Source: EW11 sp035765635
Lineage (GTDB): Bacteria > Verrucomicrobiota > Verrucomicrobiia > Opitutales > Opitutaceae
Length of the DNA: 64,000 nucleotides
Direction: 5' to 3'
NCBI GenBank assembly: GCA_035765635.1
Contig: DASTWZ010000029.1
Location: forward strand, 1 to 64,000
Made by a program: the position numbers and the translations under genes. Below the pieces are notes generated by a model. The model saw only the letters and a list, made by a program, of their open reading frames with translations, searched no databases and was not told the origin of the DNA. Below are positions 42,090-51,113 of this stretch, one piece after another (positions within the stretch are counted from its first letter, which is position 1; the number at the start of each line of letters is the position of its first letter).

Positions 42090-42950
42090 TTAAAGATATT
42101 CGAGGAGGTAAACAGCGGTGAAGATCACGATCCAGACGATGTCGACGAAGTGCCAGTAGAGACCGGCGCCTTCGACATCGATCGCATTGGCTTCACCGAA
42201 TTCCGTGGCGCCGCGGACGCGGCCCATGATGTTCAAACCGACAAGCAGAACCGCGCCGATGATCACGAGGAGGAGATGTTCTCCCGCCCAGTGGCCAACG
42301 CTGGCGAAATTCAGACCGGACTCGCTCACGACGTGAATGAGTTGGAGCACGAGATACATCCAGATCACGATGGTGAACGCGAAGAGGATGACGTGAGCGA
42401 AGGTGCTGGTGAGCCAGGCATGACGACCGCTGTCGGCGTCGACCGGCTTGAAGGTGCGGATATACATCAACGTCAGCCAGAGCACGCCGATGGCGACGTG
42501 GCAGCCGTGTGTTCCGGTCAAGGTGTAGAACGTCGAACCGAAGATACTGTTCGAAAGCGTCATCCCTTTCTCGTGCACGAAGTGGTTGAATTCGAACACC
42601 TGGCAGCCGAGGAAGATCAGGCCGAAGAAGATCGTGCCGAGAAGATTGCGGCGCGCGCTGCGGACGTTGCCGGCTTGGGTGGCGTTTACCGCGAGAGCCA
42701 TGAGCAACGACGACATGAGCAGAATGAACGTCGAGAACGACGTGAGCTCGATGCTGAAGATATCGCGCGGCGAAGGTGAACCCGGGGGCGGGTGCAGCCG
42801 GTAAATCAGGTGCGTCGAAATCAGCGACCCGAAGAACATGCAGTCCGACGCCAGGAAAGCCCACATGAAGAGCTTCTTGTTCGGAATGCCTGTCGAGGTC
42901 GTGTGATCGTGGTGGTGGTCGATGGCGCCAGCGGCCGTTTGACTGCTCAT
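42090..42950 (-). CDS. ctaE: Cytochrome c oxidase subunit III
   Basis: A 286-residue membrane subunit. Sequences KLFMWAFLASDCMFFGSLIS, GCQVFEFNHFVHEKGMTLSN and FYTLTGTHGCHVAIGVLWLT, and the C-terminal YWHFVDIVWIVIFTAVYLLE, are the standard subunit III landmarks. It stabilises the proton uptake path of the oxidase. It lies 33 bp after ctaD. Confidence 0.96.
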   Translation of the reverse strand: MSSQTAAGAIDHHHDHTTSTGIPNKKLFMWAFLASDCMFFGSLISTHLIYRLHPPPGSPSPRDIFSIELTSFSTFILLMSSLLMALAVNATQAGNVRSARRNLLGTIFFGLIFLGCQVFEFNHFVHEKGMTLSNSIFGSTFYTLTGTHGCHVAIGVLWLTLMYIRTFKPVDADSGRHAWLTSTFAHVILFAFTIVIWMYLVLQLIHVVSESGLNFASVGHWAGEHLLLVIIGAVLLVGLNIMGRVRGATEFGEANAIDVEGAGLYWHFVDIVWIVIFTAVYLLEYL

Positions 42951-42983
42951 GTTGGAGGCGAAGTATTCGTTAATCGGATACGA

Positions 42984-45002
42984 TCAATGATGGGATCCGT
43001 AGCCGGCGGATTTGGCGTTGGCGTCGTCAGACTCGGGCTCGACATGGTAACCGCCAGGTCCTTCGAGCGACCAGAAGTAGGCGCCGAGGAAGGTGATCAC
43101 GCCGCCACCCATCGCGAGAAGGATGCCCCAGTTATGATCCGCAGAAAGGTGGAAGGACCGCTCGAGGGTGACGTTTATCGCGTCCTTCGCGCCGAAGGCG
43201 AGACCACCGAGGAGCATGCCCGTCGCCGTGATGATCGGAAACCAGGACTGGCTCGGCATGTGGATGCCGCCATGGCCGGCTTCGTCTTTGGCGTGTTCAG
43301 CCTTCTCTTGTTCGATCTCCGTGCGGTGATGTTTCTCGTACCAGAACGCATCGCGTGCGTGAACCGTCGGTGTGACCGCGAAATTATATTCCGGCGGAGG
43401 ATTCGGGATGGACCATTCGAGCGTGCGGCCATCCCACGGATCGCGGCCCGCCTTCTCGCCCTTGAAATAGGTGTAGATCATCACCGCGAAATAGATCGCG
43501 ATGCCGATGCCGAGGATGATCGCGCCGATGGTGGCGATGAAGTTCGCCTGATTCCAACCCATGTTGCCGTCGTACACCGCGGTGCGGCGAGGCATGCCGT
43601 TCAAGCCGAGGAAGTGCATCGGGAAGAACGTCGTGTTGAAGCCGATGAAAATGACCCAGAACGAGAGCTTGCCCCAGAACTCGCTCACCTTGCGGCCAAA
43701 GACGAGAGGGAACCAGTAGTGGATGCCGGCGAGCAGCGCGAAGAGAGAGCCGCCGATCAGCACGTAGTGGAAATGGGCGACGACGAAATAGCTGTCCTGC
43801 TGTTGCGCGTCGGCCGGCGCCGCCGCGTGCATGACGCCGGAGAAACCGCCGATCATGAACATCCAGACGAAGCCGAGGGCGAACATCATCGGCGTGCGCA
43901 TCATGAGATGACCGCCCCAGATCGTGCCGATCCAGTTGAAGATCTTGACGCCGGTGGGAACCGCGATGGCCATCGTCGCGAGCGCGAACGCCGCCGTCGC
44001 CACCGTGCCCATGCCCGTGGTGAACATGTGATGGCTCCAGACGCCGAAGCCAAGGAAACCGATGCAAGCGCCGGAAAAGACGACGATTGGATAACCGAAG
44101 AGCGGCTTGCGGGAGAACGTCGGAAGAATTTCCGAGACAATGCCCATCGCCGGCAAAATCAGAATGTACACTTCGGGGTGACCAAAGACCCAGAACAAGT
44201 GCTGCCAGAGAATCGGCAGACCGCCGTTTGAAACTTCGAAGAAATTCGTGCCGAAGGAACGGTCCATCATCAACTCGACCAGCGCGATCGTGATGGCGGG
44301 GAAGGAGAGAATGATCAGGAAGGCCGTGACCAACGTCATCCACGTGAAGACCGGGACGCGCATCATGGTCAGGCCCGGAGCGCGCAGGTTGATGATCGTG
44401 ACGATGAAGTTCAGCGAACCGATCACCGAGGACACGCCCAGGATCTGCAGACCCATGATCCACATGTCTGTCGAGACGTCAGAGGCGAATTGGTTGGAGT
44501 AGGCTCGTGAGGTGAGGGGAGCGTAGCCGAACCAGCCGATGTCCGGCGCGCCGGATTTCATGAACCACCCGACGTTGAGGATAATCGCGCCGGCAAAGAA
44601 GACCCAGAAGGCGAAGCCGTTCAATCGCGGGAACGCCACGTCGCGCGCGCCGATTTGCAGCGGCATGATGTAGTTAAAGAACGCTGCGCTCAGCGGCATG
44701 ATCGCGAGGAAGATCATGGTCGTCGCGTGCATCGTGAAGAGCTCGTTGTACGTCTCGTGCGTGATGAACGTGTTGTTCGGCACGATGAGCTGGATGCGGA
44801 TCATCAGGGCCTCGAGGCCGCCGACCAGGAAGAAGAAGAGAGCGGAGCAGGCGTAGAGCAGGCCGATGCGCTTGTGATCGACCGTCGTCAACCAACTCAC
44901 CAAACCGCTCTTCGCGGTCGGGCGGGTGAGGATCCACGGCCGCTTCTCGACGGCGTGCTTCTCCTCTTTGCCAATGAAACTGCTGCGAACTGAAGCGTCC
45001 AT
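42984..45002 (-). CDS. ctaD: Cytochrome c oxidase subunit I
   Basis: A 672-residue heme-copper oxidase core. Heme a ligand in LFTMHATTMIFL; CuB site in FWVFGHPEVYILILP (His, with the crosslinked Tyr); HH pair region SHHMFTTGMG; heme a3/a ligands in VAHFHYVLIGGS. After the core (about 560 residues) there is a His/Glu-rich linker and two extra C-terminal helices (SWFPIITATGMLLGGLAFGA and ILLAMGGGVITFLGAYFWSL), as in caa3-type enzymes with extended subunit I. Reduces oxygen to water and pumps protons. Confidence 0.97.
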   Translation of the reverse strand: MDASVRSSFIGKEEKHAVEKRPWILTRPTAKSGLVSWLTTVDHKRIGLLYACSALFFFLVGGLEALMIRIQLIVPNNTFITHETYNELFTMHATTMIFLAIMPLSAAFFNYIMPLQIGARDVAFPRLNGFAFWVFFAGAIILNVGWFMKSGAPDIGWFGYAPLTSRAYSNQFASDVSTDMWIMGLQILGVSSVIGSLNFIVTIINLRAPGLTMMRVPVFTWMTLVTAFLIILSFPAITIALVELMMDRSFGTNFFEVSNGGLPILWQHLFWVFGHPEVYILILPAMGIVSEILPTFSRKPLFGYPIVVFSGACIGFLGFGVWSHHMFTTGMGTVATAAFALATMAIAVPTGVKIFNWIGTIWGGHLMMRTPMMFALGFVWMFMIGGFSGVMHAAAPADAQQQDSYFVVAHFHYVLIGGSLFALLAGIHYWFPLVFGRKVSEFWGKLSFWVIFIGFNTTFFPMHFLGLNGMPRRTAVYDGNMGWNQANFIATIGAIILGIGIAIYFAVMIYTYFKGEKAGRDPWDGRTLEWSIPNPPPEYNFAVTPTVHARDAFWYEKHHRTEIEQEKAEHAKDEAGHGGIHMPSQSWFPIITATGMLLGGLAFGAKDAINVTLERSFHLSADHNWGILLAMGGGVITFLGAYFWSLEGPGGYHVEPESDDANAKSAGYGSHH

Positions 45003-45022
45003 GATTCGAAATTCCTGTGGGG

Positions 45023-46312
45023 TTACTTGAGGCTGCGCAGGTAGGCCACCAATGCGTGAGCCTCCTCGTCGTTGACGGTGAAGTTTTGCACCCAGGCGTC
45101 GCTGTTTTGATCGCGGCGCATATATCCAGGCATCGCACCGGAGCCGTAGTACATTTTGTTGCCCGGCTTCACGTTGTTCGGATCGGTGATCCAGCGATGC
45201 AGATTCTGCACGTTGTTTTCCAGCAGACCGCCCGCAATCGTCGAGCGCGCGCCAACGTGGGTGAGGTCGGGGCCGACGATGCCCGCGCCTTCATGGCCGC
45301 GAACCGTGTGACAGCCTGCGCAGGTCTTCTGGGTGAAGAGCTGACGACCTTTCGCGATCAACGCCATGTTTTCGCCGGCGTCGATCTGTTGATCCTTGCG
45401 CCAGTGGCCGAACGGATCGGAGTCGAACTCTTCGCTCCAACCTGGCGAGTTGCGCACCTTCGGGGTGAAGGTGTAGCTCGCGAATTGAGCTTTGGGCGTT
45501 TCGGTGGCGTTTGCCGGGGCGGCATTCTTCAAATCACGCGCGCCCTTCTTCTGGTTTTCCAACCACTGATCGAATTCTTTCTCTTCGAGGGCGATGACGC
45601 GGAAGCGCATGACAGCGTGCGATTCGCCGCAGTATTCGGCGCACTGACCCCAGTAATAACCCGCCTCGTCAGCTTGCAGCCAAAGGCGATTGCCGCGGTT
45701 CGGGATCATGTCGACTTTGCCCGCGAGCTTCGGAACCCAGAAGCTGTGAATCACATCGACGGTGCGCAGGTTGATGTGAACGGGGCGATGGGCCGGGATG
45801 ACAAGCTCGTTGGCCGTGACCAGTTTTCCGGAACCGTCGATCTGCTCCTTCGGATATTCGAAGCGAAACCACCATTGATAGCCGGTGGCGGTGATTTCGT
45901 AGGCGTTCTTCGCTTCCGCCGCGGGCACATCGTAGTCGTACCAGATGGTTTTCAGCGTCGGGACCGCGATGATGACCAGCGCCAGGACGGACGCGCCGAT
46001 GAGAGAAAGTTCGATCAATGGATTGCCGTGGCTCTGTTCCGGCGGCGGCGCGTTTTCCTCGTCCGAACTGCGCGCTTTGAACTTGAGCGTGGCATAGGCG
46101 AGGACGCTCGCGACGATGATGAAGATGATCGTCGTAACCCAGACCGTGACGTAAAAAACTTTGGCCTGCTCAGCCGCGACTGGCCCTTTCGTCTGCAACG
46201 TGGACTGGTGGCCCTCCAGCCAACTCCAGCCGCCGAAAAAGATCGGCATCACCGCAACCGCGCCGGCGGTCATCAAGCGTCGCGCAAGGGGACGAAAAGT
46301 CTGAATGGACAT
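45023..46312 (-). CDS. ctaC: Cytochrome c oxidase subunit II fused to cytochrome c (caa3 type)
   Basis: A 429-residue subunit. Signal/anchor helices at the N-terminus (two hydrophobic stretches by residue 110). The cupredoxin domain holds the CuA site: VIHSFWVPKL and WGQCAEYCGESHAVMRF. A linker of about 50 residues is followed by a C-terminal cytochrome c domain with heme motif CAGCH and axial Met in GAMPGYMRRD. The fusion defines a caa3-type oxidase that takes electrons from a tethered heme. First gene of the ctaCDEF operon. Confidence 0.97.
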   Translation of the reverse strand: MSIQTFRPLARRLMTAGAVAVMPIFFGGWSWLEGHQSTLQTKGPVAAEQAKVFYVTVWVTTIIFIIVASVLAYATLKFKARSSDEENAPPPEQSHGNPLIELSLIGASVLALVIIAVPTLKTIWYDYDVPAAEAKNAYEITATGYQWWFRFEYPKEQIDGSGKLVTANELVIPAHRPVHINLRTVDVIHSFWVPKLAGKVDMIPNRGNRLWLQADEAGYYWGQCAEYCGESHAVMRFRVIALEEKEFDQWLENQKKGARDLKNAAPANATETPKAQFASYTFTPKVRNSPGWSEEFDSDPFGHWRKDQQIDAGENMALIAKGRQLFTQKTCAGCHTVRGHEGAGIVGPDLTHVGARSTIAGGLLENNVQNLHRWITDPNNVKPGNKMYYGSGAMPGYMRRDQNSDAWVQNFTVNDEEAHALVAYLRSLK

Positions 46313-46356
46313 GTTGATAGGACAGAAAGAAAATTGGTTGCGCGCGATTTTCGCAC

Positions 46357-46388
46357 ACCTAGCGAAGAGGCTTCTTATGCCGCTAGGT
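46357..46388. promoter_or_regulatory. 32-bp dyad upstream of ctaC
   Basis: ACCTAGCG (46357-46364) and CGCTAGGT (46381-46388) are perfect inverted repeats around a 16-bp spacer that itself contains AAGAGGCTTCTT. The element lies 45-76 bp upstream of the ctaC start, where an operator or activator site for oxidase control would be expected. Confidence 0.5.
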
Positions 46389-46546
46389 ATTTCAAGACAT
46401 AAAAAGTAAGGGGTTCGTGGCTATTACCGCCAGCGCTGAGGCAAATTAGACAGCGATTCGTTTTGCCCACGCGTCGGTAATAATTTTTCCGGATACCTCG
46501 CGGAAAATTTCCCAGCGCGCGCCGCGGAAAACGCGTCGCCGCCGCT

Positions 46547-46987
46547 TCACGACGGCGCAGCCGCCGGCCACCAGCGATACAGAAAGAAGTACACCAAAAC
46601 GCCAGTGACGCTTACGTAATACCAAATGGGAAAGGTCCAGCGCGCCCATGCGCGGTGCCGATCGAACCGGCCTTTGATCGCGAAGAGCAACGTGCGCGGC
46701 ACCAGAAAGGCGATGGCCATCGCGAGCACGATGTGGGTGAGCAGCATCGTGTAATAAACGGTGCGGATCGGGCCCGTTCCGCCGAAGGGCGTGTGCACCC
46801 CGTGAATCAGCGCTTTGTGCGTGACGTAGCTCACCAGAAAGACCGCCGAAACCGTCGCCGCGCTCATCATGCAGCGCCGATGCGCCAGAATGTTTCCCCG
46901 GCGAATGAAGAAAAATCCCGCGGTCATGAAGACCGTCGAGATGCCGTTGAGCGTCGCGTTGAGCGCGGGAATATCGTGGACCGTCAT
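46547..46987 (-). CDS. DUF420 membrane protein (CtaM/YozB-like)
   Basis: A 146-residue protein with four helices, starting at ALNATLNGISTVFMTAGFFF. The His-bearing motif ILAHRRCMMSAATVSAVFLV and segment YVTHKALIHGVHTPFGG match DUF420, the family of Bacillus CtaM, which is needed for caa3/aa3 oxidase maturation. ATG 46987 overlaps the ctaB stop (TGATG), so it is coupled to heme O synthesis. It sits between ctaB and the structural ctaC gene. Confidence 0.88.
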   Translation of the reverse strand: MTVHDIPALNATLNGISTVFMTAGFFFIRRGNILAHRRCMMSAATVSAVFLVSYVTHKALIHGVHTPFGGTGPIRTVYYTMLLTHIVLAMAIAFLVPRTLLFAIKGRFDRHRAWARWTFPIWYYVSVTGVLVYFFLYRWWPAAAPS

Positions 46988-47922
46988 CAGCCGTGTATCC
47001 ACCGGTCAATGACAAGCGCCAGCAATTGCAGCGGAAGCCAGCTGATCGACGCGAGAAAGAGCTTTCGGGCCGCGAGCTCGCGTCCAATTGGCTTCAGAAA
47101 AACGATCGCGCGATAGACAAACCACGCGCCGAGCAGGACAGTGAAGCCGAGGTAGTAAACACTCGTGAGCCCGTAAATACTCGGAACCGCCGAGACGACG
47201 ATCAATGCGACCGTGTTCACGAACGACCACCATGCCACCTTGCCGCCGCGCGCATCGCGCACGGGCAACATCGGAAAATGGACCGCATCGTAATCGGCGC
47301 GGTACATCCAGCCAATCGCGAGGAAGTGCGGGAGCTGCCAAAAAAGCAAAATGCCGAAGAGGCTCCATCCGAGGACCGCGTTGTGATGCTCACTCGCCGC
47401 CCACCCGATCAAGGGCGGAAACGCTCCCGCGATCGCCCCGATCTCGGTGGACCACCGCGACCAGCGCTTCGCCGGCGTGTACCACGCAAGATAGCTCGTG
47501 ATGGTCGCCAGCGCGAAAAACGCGGCCAGGCCGTTCACTTTCGCGAAGAGCAATCCCAGACCCACGATGCAACAGCTCCCGCCGAGGACAAAGGCTGAGC
47601 CGGTCGGAATTTTTCCCGAAGGGATCGGCCGGTTTGCCGTGCGCTTCATCAACGCATCCGTGTCGCTCTCCATCCACTGGTTCAACGCCGCCACTCCTCC
47701 CGCGCAGAGCGACGTGCCGATCAACATATAGAGAAACTTGGCCGCCTCCCATTGCGGCAGGGCCGCGAAATAACCCACGACGGCCGTGATGACGGAGAGC
47801 ATGCTCAGCCGCGGCTTGGTCAATTCGAGATAGTCGGCGAAAGTCGCTTGGTTCGCCGGAGCATCGGCTGCCGCCGGGGTGACGCCAGTCGGATTGAGCG
47901 GATGTGCGCTGCTTCGGCTCAT
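46987..47922 (-). CDS. ctaB: Protoheme IX farnesyltransferase (heme O synthase)
   Basis: A 311-residue UbiA-family prenyltransferase that adds farnesyl to heme B. The Asp-rich site is NQWMESDTDALMKRTANRPI, and a second is YRADYDAVHFPMLPV. Early sequence YLELTKPRLSMLSVITAVVG is typical. Its farnesyl donor is made by the IspA-type enzyme of this window. It overlaps ctaA upstream by 4 bp (ATGA) and the DUF420 gene downstream. Confidence 0.96.
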   Translation of the reverse strand: MSRSSAHPLNPTGVTPAAADAPANQATFADYLELTKPRLSMLSVITAVVGYFAALPQWEAAKFLYMLIGTSLCAGGVAALNQWMESDTDALMKRTANRPIPSGKIPTGSAFVLGGSCCIVGLGLLFAKVNGLAAFFALATITSYLAWYTPAKRWSRWSTEIGAIAGAFPPLIGWAASEHHNAVLGWSLFGILLFWQLPHFLAIGWMYRADYDAVHFPMLPVRDARGGKVAWWSFVNTVALIVVSAVPSIYGLTSVYYLGFTVLLGAWFVYRAIVFLKPIGRELAARKLFLASISWLPLQLLALVIDRWIHG

Positions 47923-48974
47923 GAGCTGGTGGAGGTCGACCCAGGTAAATGAACGCTGTCTTCTTCTGCGGGAGGAACGATGTGCTCAACCGGATTGGCC
48001 GGGAGCGATTGGAGCTGGTTGCGATGAGCGAACCAGCTCAACAGGAACGTCACACCGAGCGTAACCGCGCCCACGATGACATGCGCGGTCGTGAAATACG
48101 GATCGCGAACCGATTTGATAATCGCGATGCCCAGGAAGATTTGCAGCAGCAGCAACGCCACCATGATGACGGCAGTCGTCCGGAAAAGCGCTGCGGCGCG
48201 CTCGCGAAAGATCGCGACGGCGTACCAGATCAGCGCCACGAAAATCACCAGCGCCATCGCGCGGTGCGCGAAATGAATCGCGATGCGAAAATTCCAGACC
48301 GTCGGGATCAATGTGCCTTCCGGCGTCAACGGAAAGGTCGGAATCGCCAGCCCCGCGTAGAAGTGCCGCATGGTCGCCGCGACCATGAGCTGGATGATCA
48401 CCAGCGCCGTGCAGATCACGCCGAGGCGTCTCAAGGATTTGGATACGGCGAAATTCGCCAGCGGCGCCTGAATCCACGATTTCGAGAGCGACGCGGCGAT
48501 GGCGAACAAATTGACCACGTAAAGCTGGGCCAGAATACCGTGCGGAATGCGCAGGAACTGCCCCACGCTCATTTGAAAATTGCCGAGGTAAACCGCGTCC
48601 AGTTTCACCCGCGTTCCGCCCAGTATGCCTTGGATCACGACGATCACGAGAGCCGTCCAGGCGAGCTTGCGCACCCAGCCGCGCGTCTCGACGCGCGCCA
48701 CCCAAATCGCGAGGACGATTGTGATCAGGCCCATCATCGTGCCGGAAAGCCGGTGCGAGTGCTCCGCGAACATCGCGATGTTGGTTAGCCAGCCCTTGGG
48801 GTTGATCGAGCCGTTTGACAGCGGCCAATCCTGAAATGCCATCCCGGCGCCGATGGTGGTGGTGAACGCGCCAAGCATCACCAGCACGAAAACCCATGCA
48901 CTCCCGAGCGTAGCAAACCAGGCGAGCGCTGGTTTATACGTGGATGTGCGATGTGAATTGCCGTGGTGAACCAT
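47919..48974 (-). CDS. ctaA: Heme A synthase CtaA/Cox15
   Basis: A 351-residue membrane protein with about eight helices, oxidising the heme O methyl group to formyl. Four conserved His positions are visible: FAEHSHRLSG, RIPHGILAQLYVV, MRHFYAGLAIPTFPL and IHFAHRAMALVI, plus the late TTAHVIVGAVTLGV. The motif GGTRVKLDA marks the Cox15/CtaA family. It begins the minus-strand assembly operon and is divergent from the sco gene 85 bp away. Confidence 0.95.
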   Translation of the reverse strand: MVHHGNSHRTSTYKPALAWFATLGSAWVFVLVMLGAFTTTIGAGMAFQDWPLSNGSINPKGWLTNIAMFAEHSHRLSGTMMGLITIVLAIWVARVETRGWVRKLAWTALVIVVIQGILGGTRVKLDAVYLGNFQMSVGQFLRIPHGILAQLYVVNLFAIAASLSKSWIQAPLANFAVSKSLRRLGVICTALVIIQLMVAATMRHFYAGLAIPTFPLTPEGTLIPTVWNFRIAIHFAHRAMALVIFVALIWYAVAIFRERAAALFRTTAVIMVALLLLQIFLGIAIIKSVRDPYFTTAHVIVGAVTLGVTFLLSWFAHRNQLQSLPANPVEHIVPPAEEDSVHLPGSTSTSS

Positions 48975-49059
48975 GAGAAACCGAACTGACCAACAGAAAG
49001 CGCCTGACTATCGGCTGCAAACTCTTTGACAAATCTTTCTCCTGGGAAATCCGTAGAAC

Positions 49060-49959
49060 ATGGCCTCCAGTTCGCGGCGCCTCATGCGCGTTTTTCGATC
49101 GGTATTCCTGGCATCGCTAATCGGGATGTTAAGCGCGTGTTCTAAAAAGGCGGACACCGCGCCGAAGGTGAAACATTACGAACTCACCGGCGAGGTTCTG
49201 TCCGTCGACACCGCAAAGAACATGCTGACCATTCGTCACGACGAAATCGTCGGGCTGATGCCGGCGATGACGATGGAGTTCTCCGTTTCACCCGGTGATG
49301 CGGCCAACGCGAAAGTTGGCCAGCACTTGAAGGCCGATCTCGTTCCCGACGGCAAAGGCGATTTCCGTCTCGAAAAAATCTGGGTCGATGACGCGGCGAA
49401 ACGTTCGGCCGTCGAAGCCGCTGCGAAAGCGCTGCTTCAAGACACCGTCGCGCGCGGCAACGAAGCCTACCGCGAAGTGGGGGAGAACGCGCCGGAGTTC
49501 ACCCTGTACGATCAGGAGGGCCAGGTGGTGGACTCGAGTCGCTTTCGCGGAAAACAGGTGATGATCAATTTCATCTTCACGCGTTGTCCGGTCGCCTCGA
49601 TGTGCCCTGCTTCCGTGGCGCGTTTTCAACAAACGCAGCGTCTGGCCCGCGAGGCAGGCGTGAAGAATCTTCAGCTTCTCTCGATCACGCTCGATCCGAC
49701 GTATGACACGCCGGGTATTTTGAAAACGTACACGCTCGCGCGCGGCATCGATACGAGCAACTACGCGTTCCTCACCGGTCCGGAAAACGCGATAAAGAGC
49801 CTGCTTTCGCAGTTCGGCGTGCTCGCGTATTTCGACGGGCCGTTGCTCAACCACACCCTCGCCACGCTGTTGATCGATGAGCAGGGCCGCATCATCCATC
49901 GCGAAGACGGCAGCAAGTGGGAGCCGGCGACCTTCATTTCGAAAATGAAAAAAGGATGA
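49060..49959 (+). CDS. Sco1/SenC copper chaperone with N-terminal CusF-like domain
   Basis: A 299-residue lipoprotein (lipobox LSAC27). Residues about 38-110 form a copper-binding CusF-type domain (YELTGEVLSVD, then VGLMPAMTMEFSV with Met ligands). The rest is a thioredoxin-like Sco domain with IFTRCPVASMCP: the copper cysteines Cys176 and Cys182 are five residues apart (CX5C), not the classic CX3C, a known sub-type. The third ligand is His265 in LLNHTLATLLID. It would deliver copper to the CuA site of CtaC, encoded in the adjacent divergent cluster. Confidence 0.92.
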   Translation: MASSSRRLMRVFRSVFLASLIGMLSACSKKADTAPKVKHYELTGEVLSVDTAKNMLTIRHDEIVGLMPAMTMEFSVSPGDAANAKVGQHLKADLVPDGKGDFRLEKIWVDDAAKRSAVEAAAKALLQDTVARGNEAYREVGENAPEFTLYDQEGQVVDSSRFRGKQVMINFIFTRCPVASMCPASVARFQQTQRLAREAGVKNLQLLSITLDPTYDTPGILKTYTLARGIDTSNYAFLTGPENAIKSLLSQFGVLAYFDGPLLNHTLATLLIDEQGRIIHREDGSKWEPATFISKMKKG

Positions 49960-50939
49960 GCGTCGCCACGCGCATTCCTTCGGGCTCGCCAAATTCGCCG
50001 GCCGCCGCCGCGGGCGAAAAACGCAAGCGTGTGCAACTGGCTGCGATCACCGCTGGCGCGTTGCTGCTTTACGTGATCGTTCGGCAACTGCCCACTGGCA
50101 CGAATCTGAGCCACTTGGATTTCCGGGTCGAAGGCGGCACGTCCATCGAGTTCTGCGATCCTACAAATCCGCAATTTATTCCAGTGGTCGCAGTGCCTTC
50201 ACCCGTGAGCATGTCGCTTCAGGTGCACGGTCCGGCTCCGCGGATCGGCCACGCGGTTTCGGCTACAGCGACGCTGGCGACCTCGACCGGAAAATCCATC
50301 GGCCCGGAAGATCTCCTCATCACGCACACGCAAAAGCTGCACTTGTTGATCTTCGATCCTTCGGCGAGGCACTACGAACATGTGCATCCGGTGGCCGGCG
50401 CGCGCGCGGGCGATTGGGATTTCGCCTTCACTCCGAAGACGGGCGGCACCTACCGGATCTTCGCCGACTTTACGCCGAGCGCGACGGCGCGCGGTTTGTA
50501 TGCGAATGCGGATTTGGCGGTCTCGAGTGAAGGGGCGGACGCAGTCGGCGCGGCGGCGCAGAGCGACCGGGATTTGCACGTCAACGCCACCTCGGTGGAG
50601 CAGGAGGGTTTCATTTTTCAACTGACTCCCGCGGCCCAGCCGATTCGGGCGAACTTGGTCACGGATTTCGAATTCACCGCGTCGCGCAAGGATGGCCGGC
50701 CGACGAAACTCGAGCCGGTGATGGACGCCTATGCGCATCTCGTCGCGGTGGACGAACAGCGCAGCGGCTTTGCTCATCTCCATCCGGCTCAACTGGTCGA
50801 TCCAAAGTCAGAAGGAGCAACGTTTTCCAAACTCAATTTCAAGGTCACCATCCCGCGTGCAGGCCGCTACGTCATCTGGGCCCAGGTGAAAATCGAAGGA
50901 ACCGAGCGCTACATCCCGTTCTGGTTCGATGTGATTTAG
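49956..50939 (+). CDS. Membrane-anchored His-rich protein coupled to Sco
   Basis: A 327-residue protein with one N-terminal transmembrane helix (about 28-46, LAAITAGALLLYVIVRQL) and an extracytoplasmic beta-rich part. Two similar modules each carry clustered histidines: HTQKLHLLIFDPSARHYEHVHP in the first and DAYAHLVAVDEQRSGFAHLHP in the second. The pattern H.L..H.HP is reminiscent of metal-handling domains in copper-resistance loci. The start ATG overlaps the Sco stop (ATGA). A copper or oxidase-assembly role is inferred from coupling and His motifs; I do not know a named family. Confidence 0.7.
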   Translation: MSVATRIPSGSPNSPAAAAGEKRKRVQLAAITAGALLLYVIVRQLPTGTNLSHLDFRVEGGTSIEFCDPTNPQFIPVVAVPSPVSMSLQVHGPAPRIGHAVSATATLATSTGKSIGPEDLLITHTQKLHLLIFDPSARHYEHVHPVAGARAGDWDFAFTPKTGGTYRIFADFTPSATARGLYANADLAVSSEGADAVGAAAQSDRDLHVNATSVEQEGFIFQLTPAAQPIRANLVTDFEFTASRKDGRPTKLEPVMDAYAHLVAVDEQRSGFAHLHPAQLVDPKSEGATFSKLNFKVTIPRAGRYVIWAQVKIEGTERYIPFWFDVI

Positions 50940-50948
50940 GGCCGGCGA

Positions 50949-51112
50949 TTTTTTTGCCCACGAATCACACGAAATGATCGAGCCTTCGAACCGTTTTCCC
51001 ACGGAAGACACGGAAAGCACCGAAACAAAAATTACCTTCCGTGTCTTCGGTGTATTCCGTGGGAAAATGGTTCGGCGTTTCGTTTGATTCGTGTGATTCG
51101 TGGGCAAAAAAA
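50949..51112. repeat. Nested palindrome of CACGAA/CACGGAA words, copy 3
   Basis: Outer arms 50949-50973 and 51088-51112 are perfectly complementary (TTTTTTTGCCCACGAATCAC...). Inner arms 50987-51006 and 51055-51074 pair over 20 bp with one G-T (CGAACCGTTTTCCCACGGAA). It fills the gap between two convergent genes and ends 2 bp before the deacetylase stop. Confidence 0.8.
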
Positions 51113-51113
51113 C

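Noticed and set aside
42792..44231. Long plus-strand frame opposite ctaD/ctaE
   Set aside because: Composition is Arg/Glu/His-rich and meaningless; the oxidase genes on the minus strand have all metal ligands.
49585..49610. Sco protein inactivated by loss of CX3C
   Set aside because: Cys176 and Cys182 with His265 match the CX5C Sco sub-type, so the copper site is probably functional.
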